A DNA stretch of 64,000 nucleotides from Cryptomeria japonica (GCF_030272615.1 NC_081407.1:141304897-141368896), one strand, 5' to 3'. Numbered from the stretch's first letter, positions 24,798-35,694 are shown. Notes: generated from the letters alone by a model not told the origin. Made by a program: numbers and translations.

Positions 24798-25314
24798 ATC
24801 AAAAAACCTATCATTCAACCTCGTTTGATTAAGTCTAAGGCAAATTGCAAGATTGTGAAGACAAAGTCATGGAAATTTGCAAAAATAAGTTGTGAAGTTT
24901 TTAACTCATGAAGTGAGTAAGTCTAGATGAGAGGTTCAAACAAGTCTTGAAATAATCTAGACCTCCATCACTTTGGACATTTCAATGCCTAAGGGAGAAA
25001 GGAAACTTCATTAAGCCTCAATCAAAACTTAATATTCCCAAATTTTCTCTAAATTTGCCAAATTCAAGAAGTTAAATGAAATTCGCATGAATTAAGGCAT
25101 TTACAATTGAATCAATTAGTTTTAAGCCTTAAAACAAATGAAAAAGGACACCTATCAAGTCTTGAAATTAATTTTAAAATTCAAAAAATAAAGGTGAGCG
25201 CTCAAATTCATTTATTTGCTTCTACAAGCAAGTCGGCCCCCTTCTAAAAAGGATTTTATCTTGTTTTATTGCTAATTTGTTAGGTCCGCCTCATGGTTAA
25301 TTAGGGTGAGCACC

Positions 25315-25323
25315 CTATATAAG
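25315..25323 (+). promoter_or_regulatory. TATA-like box 1 in LTR of nested element 1
   Basis: CTATATAAG follows 'ggtgagcaccc'. The equivalent in the LTR of nested element 2 is TATATAA at 32601-32607, after 'ggtgagcgctc'. Conservation in both LTRs supports a U3 promoter. Confidence 0.6.
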
Positions 25324-26235
25324 AGACGAGTGTTGTAGCATTTTCAAATCATTCATTCATTATTCTTCTCATGCGAATTTCAAGAGCAGATTGGAGGAGC
25401 GAATTATCCCAGATTGGAGGCAAATTTCTTGCTAAATTGGAGGCTAGTGGAAGGCGAACTTCTTTTGAAGGTTAATTGAGATTTGAGACATAATTCATCC
25501 AAAGGGAGATCAAAATTCAATCCTTATCCAGCAAAATCTGATCTTCTTTCTTCCATTTTCCAAGGTTCATAGTTAAGCTTTCAAAGAAGGAGGTATGAAG
25601 AATCAAATTTTTGAAGTTCTCATTCAAGACTTATTTTGATTTCCATAGCAATCTTTTAAAGTCTAAGTCTTGAAAAATCATTCATAATTAATTTGAAAAT
25701 TTATAATTCTTGGATTTATCATGTCATTTTCAAATTAATGTTTTAAATTATCCCCTTGAAAGGTTTTAGATCCTATGCTTTGAGATTTATTACTCAAGGA
25801 CTAATTTTAAGTTTTTTGCGTAGGCATCAAATGACGACCCCCAAAGTCGGAGGATCAACTATTTGACAGACTCTCATCAAACAAGATCAAGCCAGGACAA
25901 GGACGATCTCCTCCAGTCCAGCATCATCAAGGACAACCTCCTCCAGTCCAGCAGCATTAAGGACGACCTTCTCCATCTATCTTCCAATCCAGCATTTGAA
26001 GGAAAGCATCACCAAATTGAGCATCAACCAAGTGTTAGACAAGGTGGCATCCCAGTCATCACTCCTCCAGTCGGTTTGGTCCACCTCAGCATGTTCAGAT
26101 TCAATGTACCTGACTCATTAAAGATGGCACAAACTTCAATGTACCTACCCTGGCTATCCATTGGTCGATTATTCCAGAGAAGATGTGTCCAAATAATGCA
26201 ATTATTTCATTGGTCAGAATTAAGTTTGTTGTAAC

Positions 26236-26253
26236 AAACCCTAATTAGGGTTT
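26236..26253. promoter_or_regulatory. Telo-box palindrome in LTR of nested element 1
   Basis: AAACCCTAATTAGGGTTT is a perfect 18-bp palindrome that places the plant telo-box (AAACCCTA) on both strands. It lies about 60-80 bp upstream of a second TATA-like box (CTATATAT, 26316-26323). The same palindrome is at 33636-33653 in the other LTR. Confidence 0.75.
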
Positions 26254-27208
26254 CATTGTGAAATCTTGGCCATTGATCTCGAATTGATCCAGGCCGTTCA
26301 TTGTATTTGAGGATGCTATATATGCCCTCACTCATTTCATTTGAAGGGGTTAGAAAGGGTTAGAGAAAAGAGAGAGAGCTTAGAGAGAAGAAAGTTAGAA
26401 AGTTATTATTGTAGCAAGATTGAGTAGTGAAGAAAGAATTTTGAACAATTGTTGTCCATTTGGCTATGAGATCAATAAAATATTGAAGTTATGGTGTTTT
26501 ATTGCAATACTGGTGGCTATCTTCATGATTGTTTATCTTCTTGAATCACTCTCAGTTGAAATAGCATTTAAGTTTTAAGTTTGGAAGACGAAGTGTTGTG
26601 CTTGATCTTTGATAAGATTCACATTCCAAACCACTAGCTTCTTACTGATTGTAAGAACGCCTTGTGTGGTCAACTGGAAACATTGAGATTGATTAAGAAT
26701 TCAATCATTCTTGGAAGTATTGATATGTATCTCTATGATAGTGTCTATATCCTTGATGATTTGAAAGTTATTGAATCCCCTTAGAAGATCGTATCAATTC
26801 CAATAGAGTTGTAATTTCTTGGCGATACTGAAATTGGTAGAATCTTATCAAGTCTACTCTTCATTGAGTCATTCTTAGGATTAGTTCAAGTATTCCTTCC
26901 TTGAAACCCTTACCTTTTGACATTTTTTGAAATCTGTTAGTGTTAGGAAAATCCTGTTCCTTCATTTGGAAAGAGAGTAACACGGACAAGCTTTCTTTGA
27001 AAGTATGTAAGGCCCCTTGAAGAAACAGCATACACAATGACCACTGGTGCTTATCCACAAGTAGAGATCCTACAAAAAGAACCTTGAAGTCATCCCGATT
27101 GATCCTTTTCGCGACATCTTTAGCATTCGGAGACTTTATTCAAGAGAGGATAAGATACCTCTGGGTATTTTATTCTGTGTTTGGTCGTGTACAAAATACA
27201 CATCAACA

Positions 27209-28070
27209 GAACGTCACTGGGATAAAGTCCTTCCTTGGTCATGTGGGGTACTACAGGAGGTTCATCAAGAACTTCGCTGAGGTGTCCCACCCGTTGGATA
27301 GGTTGACACGGAAAGGGGAACCATACATCTGGACAGAGCCGCAGAGCAAGGCCTTTGAAGAGCTGAAGACGAGGTTGATGGGAGCACCCGTACTGGCATA
27401 CCCGTATTGGGATAAGGAATTCCACGTTCACGTGGATGCCTCAAATTATGCCATCGAGGCTACATTAGCCCAGGTAGGTGGACACGGGTTGGACCACCCT
27501 GTTTATTTTGCGAGCAGGTTGCTCTTGAAGGCTGAAAAGATCTATAGTACCACAGAATGCGAAGCCCTCAGCATGGTCTATGCCGTACAAAAATTCCGGC
27601 ATTACCTATTGGCTACACCATTCACATTTTATGTAGACCACTAGGCACTCATGTACTTGGTAAACAAGCCGATTATCCAGGGGAGGATAAGCTGTTGGCT
27701 ATTGCTACTATAGGAGTTCACATTTACAATTGTGGTAAGACCGGGGCGAAGCCATGTCATAGCCGATCAGCTGTCCCGGATTAAGTCGGGGGAACCTCCA
27801 GAGGGAGTAAATGATGATTTTCCGGATGCGCACTTGTTCCAAATAGCCATACTTCCTTCGTGGTACAAGAAGATTGGAGAGTACCTGTCGACGTCTCGAT
27901 TTCCGGAGGGTATACCCCCAGCAGAACGAAGAAAGCTCTTATTAAGGAGCAGGACTTTTTCGCTCATCAACGGTTTACTCTACAAAATGGGGCCAAACCA
28001 GTTATTAAGGCGTTTTGTCATGGAGGAAGAAGTCTCGAGTGTATTACAGTGGATAGCTCGCCATGCCTTG
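27209..28070 (+). pseudogene. RNase H and start of integrase of the composite gypsy element
   Basis: The host element resumes directly after the nested LTR with NVTGIKSFLGHVGYYRRFI (end of the RT thumb). The RNase H domain follows: FHVHVDASNYA, STTECEALSMVYAV, FTFYVDH, and further on RSHVIADQLSRI. The stop at 27642 (TAG) stands in the conserved DH-Q-A-L position. The N-terminal integrase region (LLYKMGPNQLLRRFVMEEE) is reached, and homology then ends near 28070 at nested element 2. About 200 residues of integrase (most of the catalytic core) are missing at that junction. Confidence 0.85.
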
Positions 28071-28079
28071 CACCTGAAA

Positions 28080-29065
28080 AGGAAAACCATGAAGCAAAAG
28101 TTGAAGAATCAGTTGAGAATATTCAAACAGTAATAAAGAAAGATCCAGGAGTTGAACAAGCAATTAAAGGAGAAGATGACTCATTCCTTGAAGAATTCTC
28201 ATTTATGCTACAGAAGGAAATCCTTGAGAATGAAATACAAGAGGTTTCAAATGGCATTCTTAAAGAAGACAATCAAGTTGACATATTGAATGAAGAATTA
28301 CAGATCATCATAAGTGAGCCCAGGTATGAAGAACAATTCAAAGGGGCGCTTGAAGATTTCATCACCATTATGCTATTTGAGGAATTGTTGAAAGATCTTG
28401 TAGAGGAAGCACAAGTGGAATCATTGCCCAAATTTTTTCAAGATAAGCAGGTTACTGTGAGTGATATGATCCATCATCAACTCCGACCTCCCGAGACTAT
28501 GCTTGAAGAAGAAAGGTCACCTGAGATTATCTTTGATCGACTAGAGGAAATGTTTGAGGCTCAATCCATCAGGGAGTGCTTGGTTTTTGAAGATATGCTA
28601 ACAAAATTTCATGAAAATGCTTGGTTTATGCAAGATATCTCAGTGAAAACAGAGAATGTTGAGTTATTCAAAGGGGCACTGAGCTTGTTTCAAGAGGAAC
28701 TTCCAAATCAAGATCAACATACTGCAAATGCTCGTGGAATGATTCATCATCAATGGCGACCTCCTGAAGCAGCTAGTGACCTCGCTTCCGACAATACAGT
28801 CCCGTCTGAGCCTGAAATGTGTCAGGTTGTCTCTTTCCTTAATCCTAGCCTCGAAAGTTATTATGATTTTGATTATGGGGATTTTGGGAAAACAAATTGC
28901 ATCTGGATTGATCATGGTCCTAATGAATTACCCCAGTTGATCATTTTGAGTGAAAATTTGCCTGAGTATGAGGGATGCATGGTGATGGTTTGCCTTTCTG
29001 TGTTTAAGGAGAATTTGCTCAGTTGTGAACCATCACGTTTGCCATGCTCCTGTTGCACAACCTGA
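28080..29065 (+). CDS. Unknown acidic ORF of nested element 2 (5'-truncated)
   Basis: An open frame of about 328 residues runs into this segment from the host-element junction and stops at 29065. I do not recognise it: no RT, RNase H, integrase, protease or zinc knuckle is visible. It is rich in Glu/Asp and predicted helical. It has two internal repeats, MIHHQLRPPE and MIHHQWRPPE, each followed about 180 residues later or earlier by an 'LFKGAL'-type phrase. It ends with a more conserved-looking Tyr/Asp-rich part (SYYDFDYGDF, WIDHGPNELPQ) and a Cys-rich tail. It sits directly before the 3' UTR, where element 1 has integrase. This fits a non-autonomous relative, or an ORF upstream of pol exposed by deletion. 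Confidence 0.5.
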
Positions 29066-30192
29066 GAAATCATGTGAAGGCATGTACATATTTTGCTTCT
29101 TTGAGTCATGTCCAGTTTGGGACTCTTGTATATAGCTTTTAGAGTAGGTTTTCCTTTCGTGTGTCTTAGCTTAGAAGTTTTTGAGCCTTGTTCTTAATTT
29201 GCCTTGAGTCATTTGACTCATGATTTGGGTGGCTCAGGTAGTTTAGTTGTTTGCTTTCCTTCGTTTGCTTTTGGTGTGCGCTTTAGTTTAGTTTGCCTAG
29301 GGTCAGTCTGTCGGTTGTTTGCTTTAGTTTAGGTGTCTTGAGTGGGAGCCTCCATCTTGTGAGAAAGGCGTCTGTGTTGTTGCTCACACACTGGCTACAT
29401 CCTGGATCTTATGTTAGACTCATTTCTTAGATATCTATTCATGAAGTGCTCAGAATCTGAGGTTGTTCCTCTCCAGCTTTATCATCTGATCAGGACCTGT
29501 ATTTGACTTGGAAGGGAATCATTTTCTATATCTTGATGCCGACATCTGTTAATTACTATATCTCCACACATTAATAGACTCCGAGTCATTATGGTTTTCA
29601 GGCAAAGCTGTGATTGGTGAAAAATCTAAAATCTGACTTCAGTGCCACCGCAATCCTCGAACCCTAGTAAGCTTCACTGCTTACGAGCCAAAGGAATTGA
29701 CAGAGTGAAAAAGCAATATCAAAATAAAAATAAAAATGAGAAAATGAAAGAGAAAAACGAGGAAAAAATGAAATGAAATGAAATATCAAAATTGGCTAAG
29801 GGGAATATATGAGTAACTCCATCGGGGTTATAGATGCCTGGCTGGCAATGGAGCAATGTTCGTGAGCTTGCGGCGATAACCTCGTCGGGACTATGGACGT
29901 TTGATTGGCAGCAAGGCTCTATCCAGGATGCTTTTGAAGTTCAGATAAACTAAGTAGCTAATCACAGGGGAACCCGAAGATCATAATTGTCTTGTTGAGA
30001 GGAATGAATACACTTGCACACACTTGGGTAATCAAAGACTAAGTATCTAGATCTAGTCAAAGATTTTCCTTCCACTTTGAGTACATTTTCTAATCTCCTG
30101 ATGGGCTAGGTTGAATCTTCCGGAGGTTCTAGGTGGCGATTGAGTCTTTATCTCTGAAATGTTCAGGAACATTTATTCAAGGTGGCGCTAGA
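29066..30192 (+). other. 3' untranslated region of nested element 2
   Basis: This is T/G-rich at first, then closely similar to 20940-21543 from about 29575. The shared part includes the 'gtaagcttcactgcttacgag' segment, an A-rich microsatellite and GGTGGCGCTAGA before the LTR. Confidence 0.7.
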
Positions 30193-30589
30193 TGTTGTGA
30201 CCATTTCACACATCGCCCCATTGCAAATGGGGACCCCTGCTTTTTGCTTTCTAGGGTTTGTCTTTTTAGGTCTTTTAGGGTTTTGTCTGTTAGCCTTTAG
30301 CTTCCGAGTGTCGCCAAGGGGATCACCTCAATAGCAGGTCCTGCTTGAGTGAGGTCAAGTTGATGAGTGATGAAGTCTGGAATGTCCTGATCTTGAAATT
30401 TGACTAAGTCTGGAAAACTGAAAATCCTCCAAAAACTAGATTTTGCAATATAACTCCTGGAGGTGTGAAACCACTCTCAAACATCCTGAAAGTATATATG
30501 GAATATAACTTAAAGTATAAGAAATGTCGCTTATACTTAAATGTTATATTCCATAAAATAATCCTTACGGAGGGTTCAAAAAGTCAAAT

Positions 30590-32266
30590 TTTGCTCCTGA
30601 CCCTTCCAGAGGGTCCAAAGCGAAAATCTCCATAAGGCATTCTAGTTTGACCCAAACTTAGAACCAACTCGTTCCCAGGCATCTTTGAGGGCAAAACACT
30701 TGTTTGGATGGAAAAATGTGAAAATGAAGTCCGGATTTTGGCCAAGATTAGGAATTTCGCTCCTGACCCTTCCAGAGGGTCCAGAGCGAAATTCATTATA
30801 AACTTCATTTGCCACCTTGTTTGAGCTTGAAACCTTGTTCCTGGCCTTGAAAACGATCTTACCTTGCCCTGTGAAATGATTTCAAACTTAGAGATTGAGC
30901 AGTTTAGCCTAGATTGTGAATTTCGCTCCTGACCCTTGTTGAGGGTCCAGGGCAAAAATTTTGTATGAGCCTTTTTTTCACTAATTTTGGCTAACTTGTT
31001 TTGTGCAGGGTCTCCCAGAAGGAAGATTGGACGTCACTTGATGCAATTGAGGGTTTGAAAGCATGAAAAGTGGTGAATTTTGGGCAACTAAGGTAAATTC
31101 GCTCCTGACCCTTGCTGAAGGCCCGAGGCGAAATTTTGAATAGCTCTCATCTTGCAATGGAAAAAGTCAAGTTTTGGACATAGATGAAACAAGGACAACT
31201 CCCTTTACCCTCCGGAGAAGTTTTAACTTAAAAGAATAAAGGATTTTGCCTAAAACCAAAATTTCGCTCCTGACCCTTGCTGAGGGTCCAGGGCGAAAAT
31301 CTTAGTAGAAGACATTTTTTGCCTTGTTTGGTCAAATTGAGGTGATTTTGAGTTTGAAAAAGGAAGAACCAAGCCTAGAAAAGGAAATTCGCTCCTGACC
31401 CTTGCTGAAGGTCCAGGGCGAAAATCCTAAAACCTATCTTTTCCTCCAAAATTTGAGCAAGGCCAAGCTTAGACATGGGTGTGAAATGACATTTGAATTG
31501 CCTTGAAGTTGGGTTGGATGGCTAAAGATGCAAATTTTGATACCCAAAGGGAAATTCGCTCCTGACCCTTGCTGAGGGTCCAGGGCGAAATATTCAAATC
31601 CTCCTATTTTCCTTGCATTTCAAGATTGGAATTTGGTTTTTATGACTTGGATGGGAGAAAGACATGTGTGTTATGCCTTAGAAATAATTTGGAGCTAATA
31701 GAATGAAAGAATTTGCTCAAAAAACTCAAATTCGCTCCTGACCCTTGCTGAGGGCCCATGGTGAAAATTGCAAAATCAACCTATTTCCTTTGAGTTTTGG
31801 CTAAGGCAAGAATGCACTAGGATAAAAATGGCCTTCAAAAACATGATGAATAAGGATTTGCTTCCAAAACTTGATGATTCTAAGCCAGGGAAGAAAAATC
31901 GCTCCTCACCCTTGCTGAGGGTCTAGGGCGAAAATTTGAAAATCCCCTATTTTGCCTTGCAGGAACGAACCAAGCTTGGATGGAGTGGAAGAAGAAGACC
32001 TTTCCCTAGTCTTGAAGGGTGGATTCAAGAAAAGTTGATGAAGGAGTAAGCACAAATTTGAAAATCGCTCCTAACCCTTGCTGAGGGTCCAGGGCGAAAA
32101 AATCCTAAATGCACTTTTCTTCCAAAATTCAAGTGAAATCAAGCCCAAACTCCAATAAAAGATGCCATTTGGAGTGCCTTGGTGATATTTTGGATTTGCA
32201 AAAATTGGATATTCAAGGTTTAATTTGGAAAATCGCTCCTGACCCTTGCTGAGGGTCCAGGGCGAA
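30590..32266. repeat. Tandem hairpin array, about 11 copies, mostly variant core
   Basis: Hairpins start near 30592, 30757, 30923, 31099, 31263, 31389, 31556, 31732, 31900, 32066 and 32234. The first two keep the CCCTTCCAGAGGG core seen in the other LTR. The rest read CCCTTGCTGAGGG or near variants, which still pair (ACCCT/AGGGT) inside conserved CGCTC/GGGCG outer arms. Confidence 0.88.
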
Positions 32267-33129
32267 ATTATTGTCAATCTTCATTGTGGCCTTAATCAAA
32301 CATTGATATTCCTCAAACCCCCCAAAATTGCTAACTTCGAAGCATTTGGAAAGATTAAATAAAATTTGCATTAAATTAAAGGCATTGGCAATTTAATAAA
32401 TTAATTTGTAGGCCTTGAAATAAATAAAAAATTCCCCTTGGAGGCGTTGAAATTAATTTTGAAAATGAAAAAATTAAGTGGGGCGCTCAATATTTGTTAT
32501 TTGCCTTTATTTGTCAAGTCGGCCTCCTTTTTAGTGGTTTTTATTTTATTTTAAGGCTTATTTGCTAGGTCGGCCTCATGGTTGATTGGGGTGAGCGCTC
32601 TATATAATGGGGGAGTATTGCTTTAAGTTTCAAATCATTCATTCATCCTTCTAAGTGCAAAATTGAGGAGCGAATCCTAGCTGAGTTGGAGGCGAATTTC
32701 TTGATAAGTTGGAGGATAATTTCCAGAATTTGCTAAGTGTTTGGAGGCTAGTGGAAAGTGAAGCTCTTTTGAAGACTAATGGAGGCGTATTTCATCCAAG
32801 GGAAGACTATATTCTAAACCTTGTCTAGCAAAATCCAGTCTTCTTTCATCATTTTCGAAGGTCTTAGAGTTAAGTACTCAAGAGAAGGTATGGAAATCAT
32901 TTTGATATTCTTCGTCAAGGCTTGTTTTAATTTCATAACAATTTTTGAAAAAAAAGTCTAAGACTTGAGAGTTTGATTTTGTTGATTAATTAATTAGGAA
33001 ATGAAGAATTCTAGATTTATCATGAAATTTCCTAATCAATATCTTGAATCTTCCCTTTGGAGAGTCTTAATTTCTACACTTTAAGATATAATGCTTAAGA
33101 CTAATTTTGGAATTTTGTGTAGGCATCAA

Positions 33130-33411
33130 ATGGCGACTCCCAAGCCCGGAGGATCTACAAGTCGGCAGGCTCTCATCAAAGAAGATCCGGTCCAGGACAA
33201 GGATGATCTCCTCCAGTCTAGCATTAGCAAGGACGGCCTTCTTCGGTCAGGCATCATCAGGAATAATCTCTTCCAATCCAACATTCCAAGGCGAGGTACA
33301 TCAATCATCCTACACATCAAAGACAAAATAAGTCAGAGCAAGGGTTCGTTGAAGAAGCAGATAGTTTCAGAAGAGTTAATTAAAGCTAGCTTCTCAACAA
33401 CATCAAATTGA
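33130..33411 (+). CDS. Short LTR-internal ORF after a possible splice acceptor
   Basis: The ORF starts MATPKPGGSTSRQAL and runs 93 residues inside the LTR. It begins just after TTTTGTGTAG/GCATCAA, a plausible acceptor. A candidate donor (AGAAG/GTATGG, about 32884) lies 230 bp upstream. The homologous position in the other LTR (25830) has the same ATG and acceptor-like TTTTGCGTAG but a TGA after 11 codons. It may be the start of a spliced gag reading frame, or chance. I do not recognise the product. Confidence 0.3.
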   Translation: MATPKPGGSTSRQALIKEDPVQDKDDLLQSSISKDGLLRSGIIRNNLFQSNIPRRGTSIILHIKDKISQSKGSLKKQIVSEELIKASFSTTSN

Positions 33412-33635
33412 ATATGTACCAAGTTACAAGTGTCGGACAAGGTGGCATCCCAGTCATCACTCCTCCAGTCGGATTGGTCCACCTCGGCGTGTCCAGATTC
33501 AATGTACCTGACTCATGGGAGATGGCACAAACTTCGATGTACCTACCCCAGCTATCCATTGGTCGAATATTCCAGAGAAGACATGTGTCCAATTAATACA
33601 ATTATTTCATTGGTCAGAATTGAGTTTGTTGTAAC

Positions 33636-33653
33636 AAACCCTAATTAGGGTTT
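33636..33653. promoter_or_regulatory. Telo-box palindrome in LTR of nested element 2
   Basis: This is a second perfect copy of AAACCCTAATTAGGGTTT, about 65 bp upstream of the TATA-like CTATATAAGC (33718-33727). Confidence 0.75.
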
Positions 33654-34602
33654 TCATTGTAGAATCTTGGCCATTGATCTCAAATTGATCTCAGCCATTG
33701 AATTGTATTAAGGGCACTATATAAGCCCCGACTCTTCATTTGTAAAGGCTAATAGAGAATAGAGAGTAGTTAGAAGAGGAATAGTTAGCTAATAGTGGAT
33801 AGTCAGTTGATAGAATAGCAATTAGAGTAGAATAGAAAGAGAAGGCAAAGATTGTTACCAAGATGTTGTTGTAAAAGACTTGTAAAACTTCATTGAAGAA
33901 ATGGTGAAATTTATGGGTCGATTCAACAATTTGCATGGTCTCTATACTTCTCATATTTGATTTCATGTTATTAGATGAGTGGAAGAAATGTGTTTGATTG
34001 ATGGTGAAATTCGTATATCCATACTACTAGCAGTTTGTTGATTGCAGACTTGCCTTGTGTAGTCAACTGGAATCATTCAGCTTAAGCTTAACCTCAATTG
34101 TCGCTTCTTCATTGATATGCATCAGCCTGATGGTGTCTATGCCTGTAGTGATGATTTGAACATCATAAAGCTTTCCTTCGAAGATTGCACTAAACTTGTG
34201 GAGATGGTCCTGGGATGTCAAAACAAGACTTAGTTAGAATTTCATCAAAGATCATTCATTGCTCTTACATTCCTTAGTATCAGAATTAGATCCTTTCCTC
34301 GCCTTCGTCCTTTTTTCCTTTTTTTCAAAATCTAAGCTAGTAAAATCCTGTGTTCCAGCAATATTCAAAGCAAAATCAAACGTTTAGGTCGTCAAGTGTA
34401 AGTCCCCTTGTGATTCCAGCAAATCACATCATACCACTGGTGCTTATCCACACATAGAGATCCTACAACGAAGAACCTTGAAGTCATCCTGATTGATCCT
34501 TTTCGTGATATCTTCAACATTCAGAGGCTTTATTCAAGAGAGGATAAGGTACCATTTGGGATTTTATTCTGTGTTTGGCTGTGTACAAAATACACATCAA
34601 CA

Positions 34603-35057
34603 CCTCGGTACTATGGGCCTATAGTACGACTTACAAGGTGACCACGGGTCAAACTCCATTCCAACTCATGTACGGGCAGAAAGCTGTGGTGCCAACGGAA
34701 TTCATGGTGCCAAGCCTTCGCATTGCAGTAGAGAACAGACTTGGGGATATGGAGAACTTGAGGGAGAGACTCTATGCCTTAAGCAAGTTGGACGAAAAAA
34801 GAATGATGGCACAATGGGCCATAGAGGCAGCCCAGCAAAGACGGAAGGTCTGGCACGACAAGCATCTTCGGCGAATGAAGTTTACTCCTGGGCAGTTAGT
34901 GTTGAAATTCAATGGGAGGAACGAAATCAAACCAGGAAAATTTAAAGTGCGATGGCTAGGGCCCTTCAAGGTACGCGAGGTCAACGCCAACGGGGCGATT
35001 AAGTTGTGGACACTTGACGGGAAGGAGTTCCTGACGCGGTCAATGGGTCGAAATTGA
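34603..35057 (+). pseudogene. Integrase C-terminal part of the composite gypsy element
   Basis: The host element resumes with LWAYSTTYKVTTGQTPFQLMYGQ and VVPTEFMVPSLRIA (end of the integrase core region). The C-terminal domain follows: KFTPGQLVLKF, GKFKVRWLGPFKVREV, and a stop at 35055. There is no chromodomain. It starts after the catalytic core, which was lost when nested element 2 arrived or later. Confidence 0.88.
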
Positions 35058-35059
35058 AA

Positions 35060-35694
35060 CAGTACCACGAAAGACGGGCGCCCGACCCCGACCCTGAGCC
35101 CTCTAGAAGTAATACCAAATAATAGTAATTAAAAAAAAAAAAAAAACCGTACGGGCGCAAGGGTTCGTACAATTGTGGCCGTATGACCGAAAAAAACACT
35201 GCACAGTCGCACGACAGTGACCGTATGGTCGAAAAAAAAAAAAAGAAAGGAAGAAAAAAAAAAGATCACCATGGCGGGTGCCACCGTATGGGGGAACCAC
35301 CGAATGGTGGGACCACCGGTGGTGGAACCACCATGCGGTGGACTACCGGCGGTGGTAACACCGGCGGTGGGACCACCGGCGGTGGGACCACCGTGTGGTG
35401 GCAACGCCGATGGTGGATACCACTGTGCGGTGGAGATCGCCGCGGTATAAAGCCCGCACAAGCCGCACAAGCCGCACAAGCCCGTATAAAAACAAACACG
35501 CAGCCCCGCACAAGCCCGCACCAGCATAAGGAACACGCAGCCGCACCATCATAAAGCAACACGCAGCCCGGCCTAGCATAGCACACCGTACGGCTACAGC
35601 AATCCGGGGAAGGAGAAAGAGGCACGTGTTTATTAATTTAACCCTATTCTTTTTAAAAAAGAGAGGGCACAAACGACAAAGGAAGCATTATTTA
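35060..35694 (+). other. Spacer with G/C-rich triplet tract between pol and the 3' ORF
   Basis: The spacer begins with a poly-A run (35129-35146). Next come GTATGG/CGTATG motifs and a 170-bp tract of alternating GGTGG and CCACC blocks (about 35270-35445) that can fold into many small hairpins. A CGCACAAGC minisatellite (35453-35580) follows. TATAAA-like strings occur at 35445 and 35484. No ORF here is credible. Confidence 0.6.

Larger units (their letters stand above)
17096..27208 (+). mobile_element. Nested gypsy element 1, 5'-truncated, with a 5.7-kb 3' LTR
   Basis: The segment starts abruptly inside pol, just before an RNase H domain, and has no 5' LTR, gag or protease. It continues through RT, RNase H and integrase to a 3' UTR. 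It ends exactly at the end of a giant LTR (...ACACATCAACA, 27208), after which host-element sequence resumes. The left junction lies between about 17094 and 17130. The nested element 2 at 28.07-34.6 kb shares the 3' UTR and LTR. Confidence 0.85.
21544..27208 (+). repeat. Giant 3' LTR (5,665 bp) of nested element 1
   Basis: It starts TGTTGTGACCATTTCACACA and ends TACACATCAACA, with 5-bp terminal inverted repeats TGTTG/CAACA. The same ends bound 30193-34602. It contains a 17-copy hairpin tandem array (22009-24797), a TATA-like box CTATATAAG (25315-25323), a possible intron and short ORF (25580-25860), a telo-box palindrome (26236-26253) and a second TATA-like box (26316-26323). Confidence 0.85.
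28071..34602 (+). mobile_element. Nested gypsy element 2, 5'-truncated, with a 4.4-kb 3' LTR
   Basis: It shares 3' UTR, LTR ends and hairpin array type with nested element 1. It begins within an unrelated acidic ORF instead of pol, and has no 5' LTR. Its right end (...ACACATCAACA at 34602) is exact, and host integrase C-terminal sequence follows. The left junction, about 28030-28090, was placed by loss of homology. Confidence 0.8.
30193..34602 (+). repeat. Giant 3' LTR (4,410 bp) of nested element 2
   Basis: It has the same TGTTGTGACCATTTCACACA start and ACATCAACA end as 21544-27208. It is 1.26 kb shorter, mainly because its hairpin array has about 11 copies rather than 17. TATA-like boxes are at 32601-32607 and 33718-33727, and a telo-box palindrome is at 33636-33653. 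Confidence 0.85.

Noticed and set aside
35129-35672. Several overlapping ORFs in the G/C-rich tract
   Set aside because: They are low-complexity readings of GGTGG/CCACC and poly-A/T in multiple frames; no protein family is recognisable.
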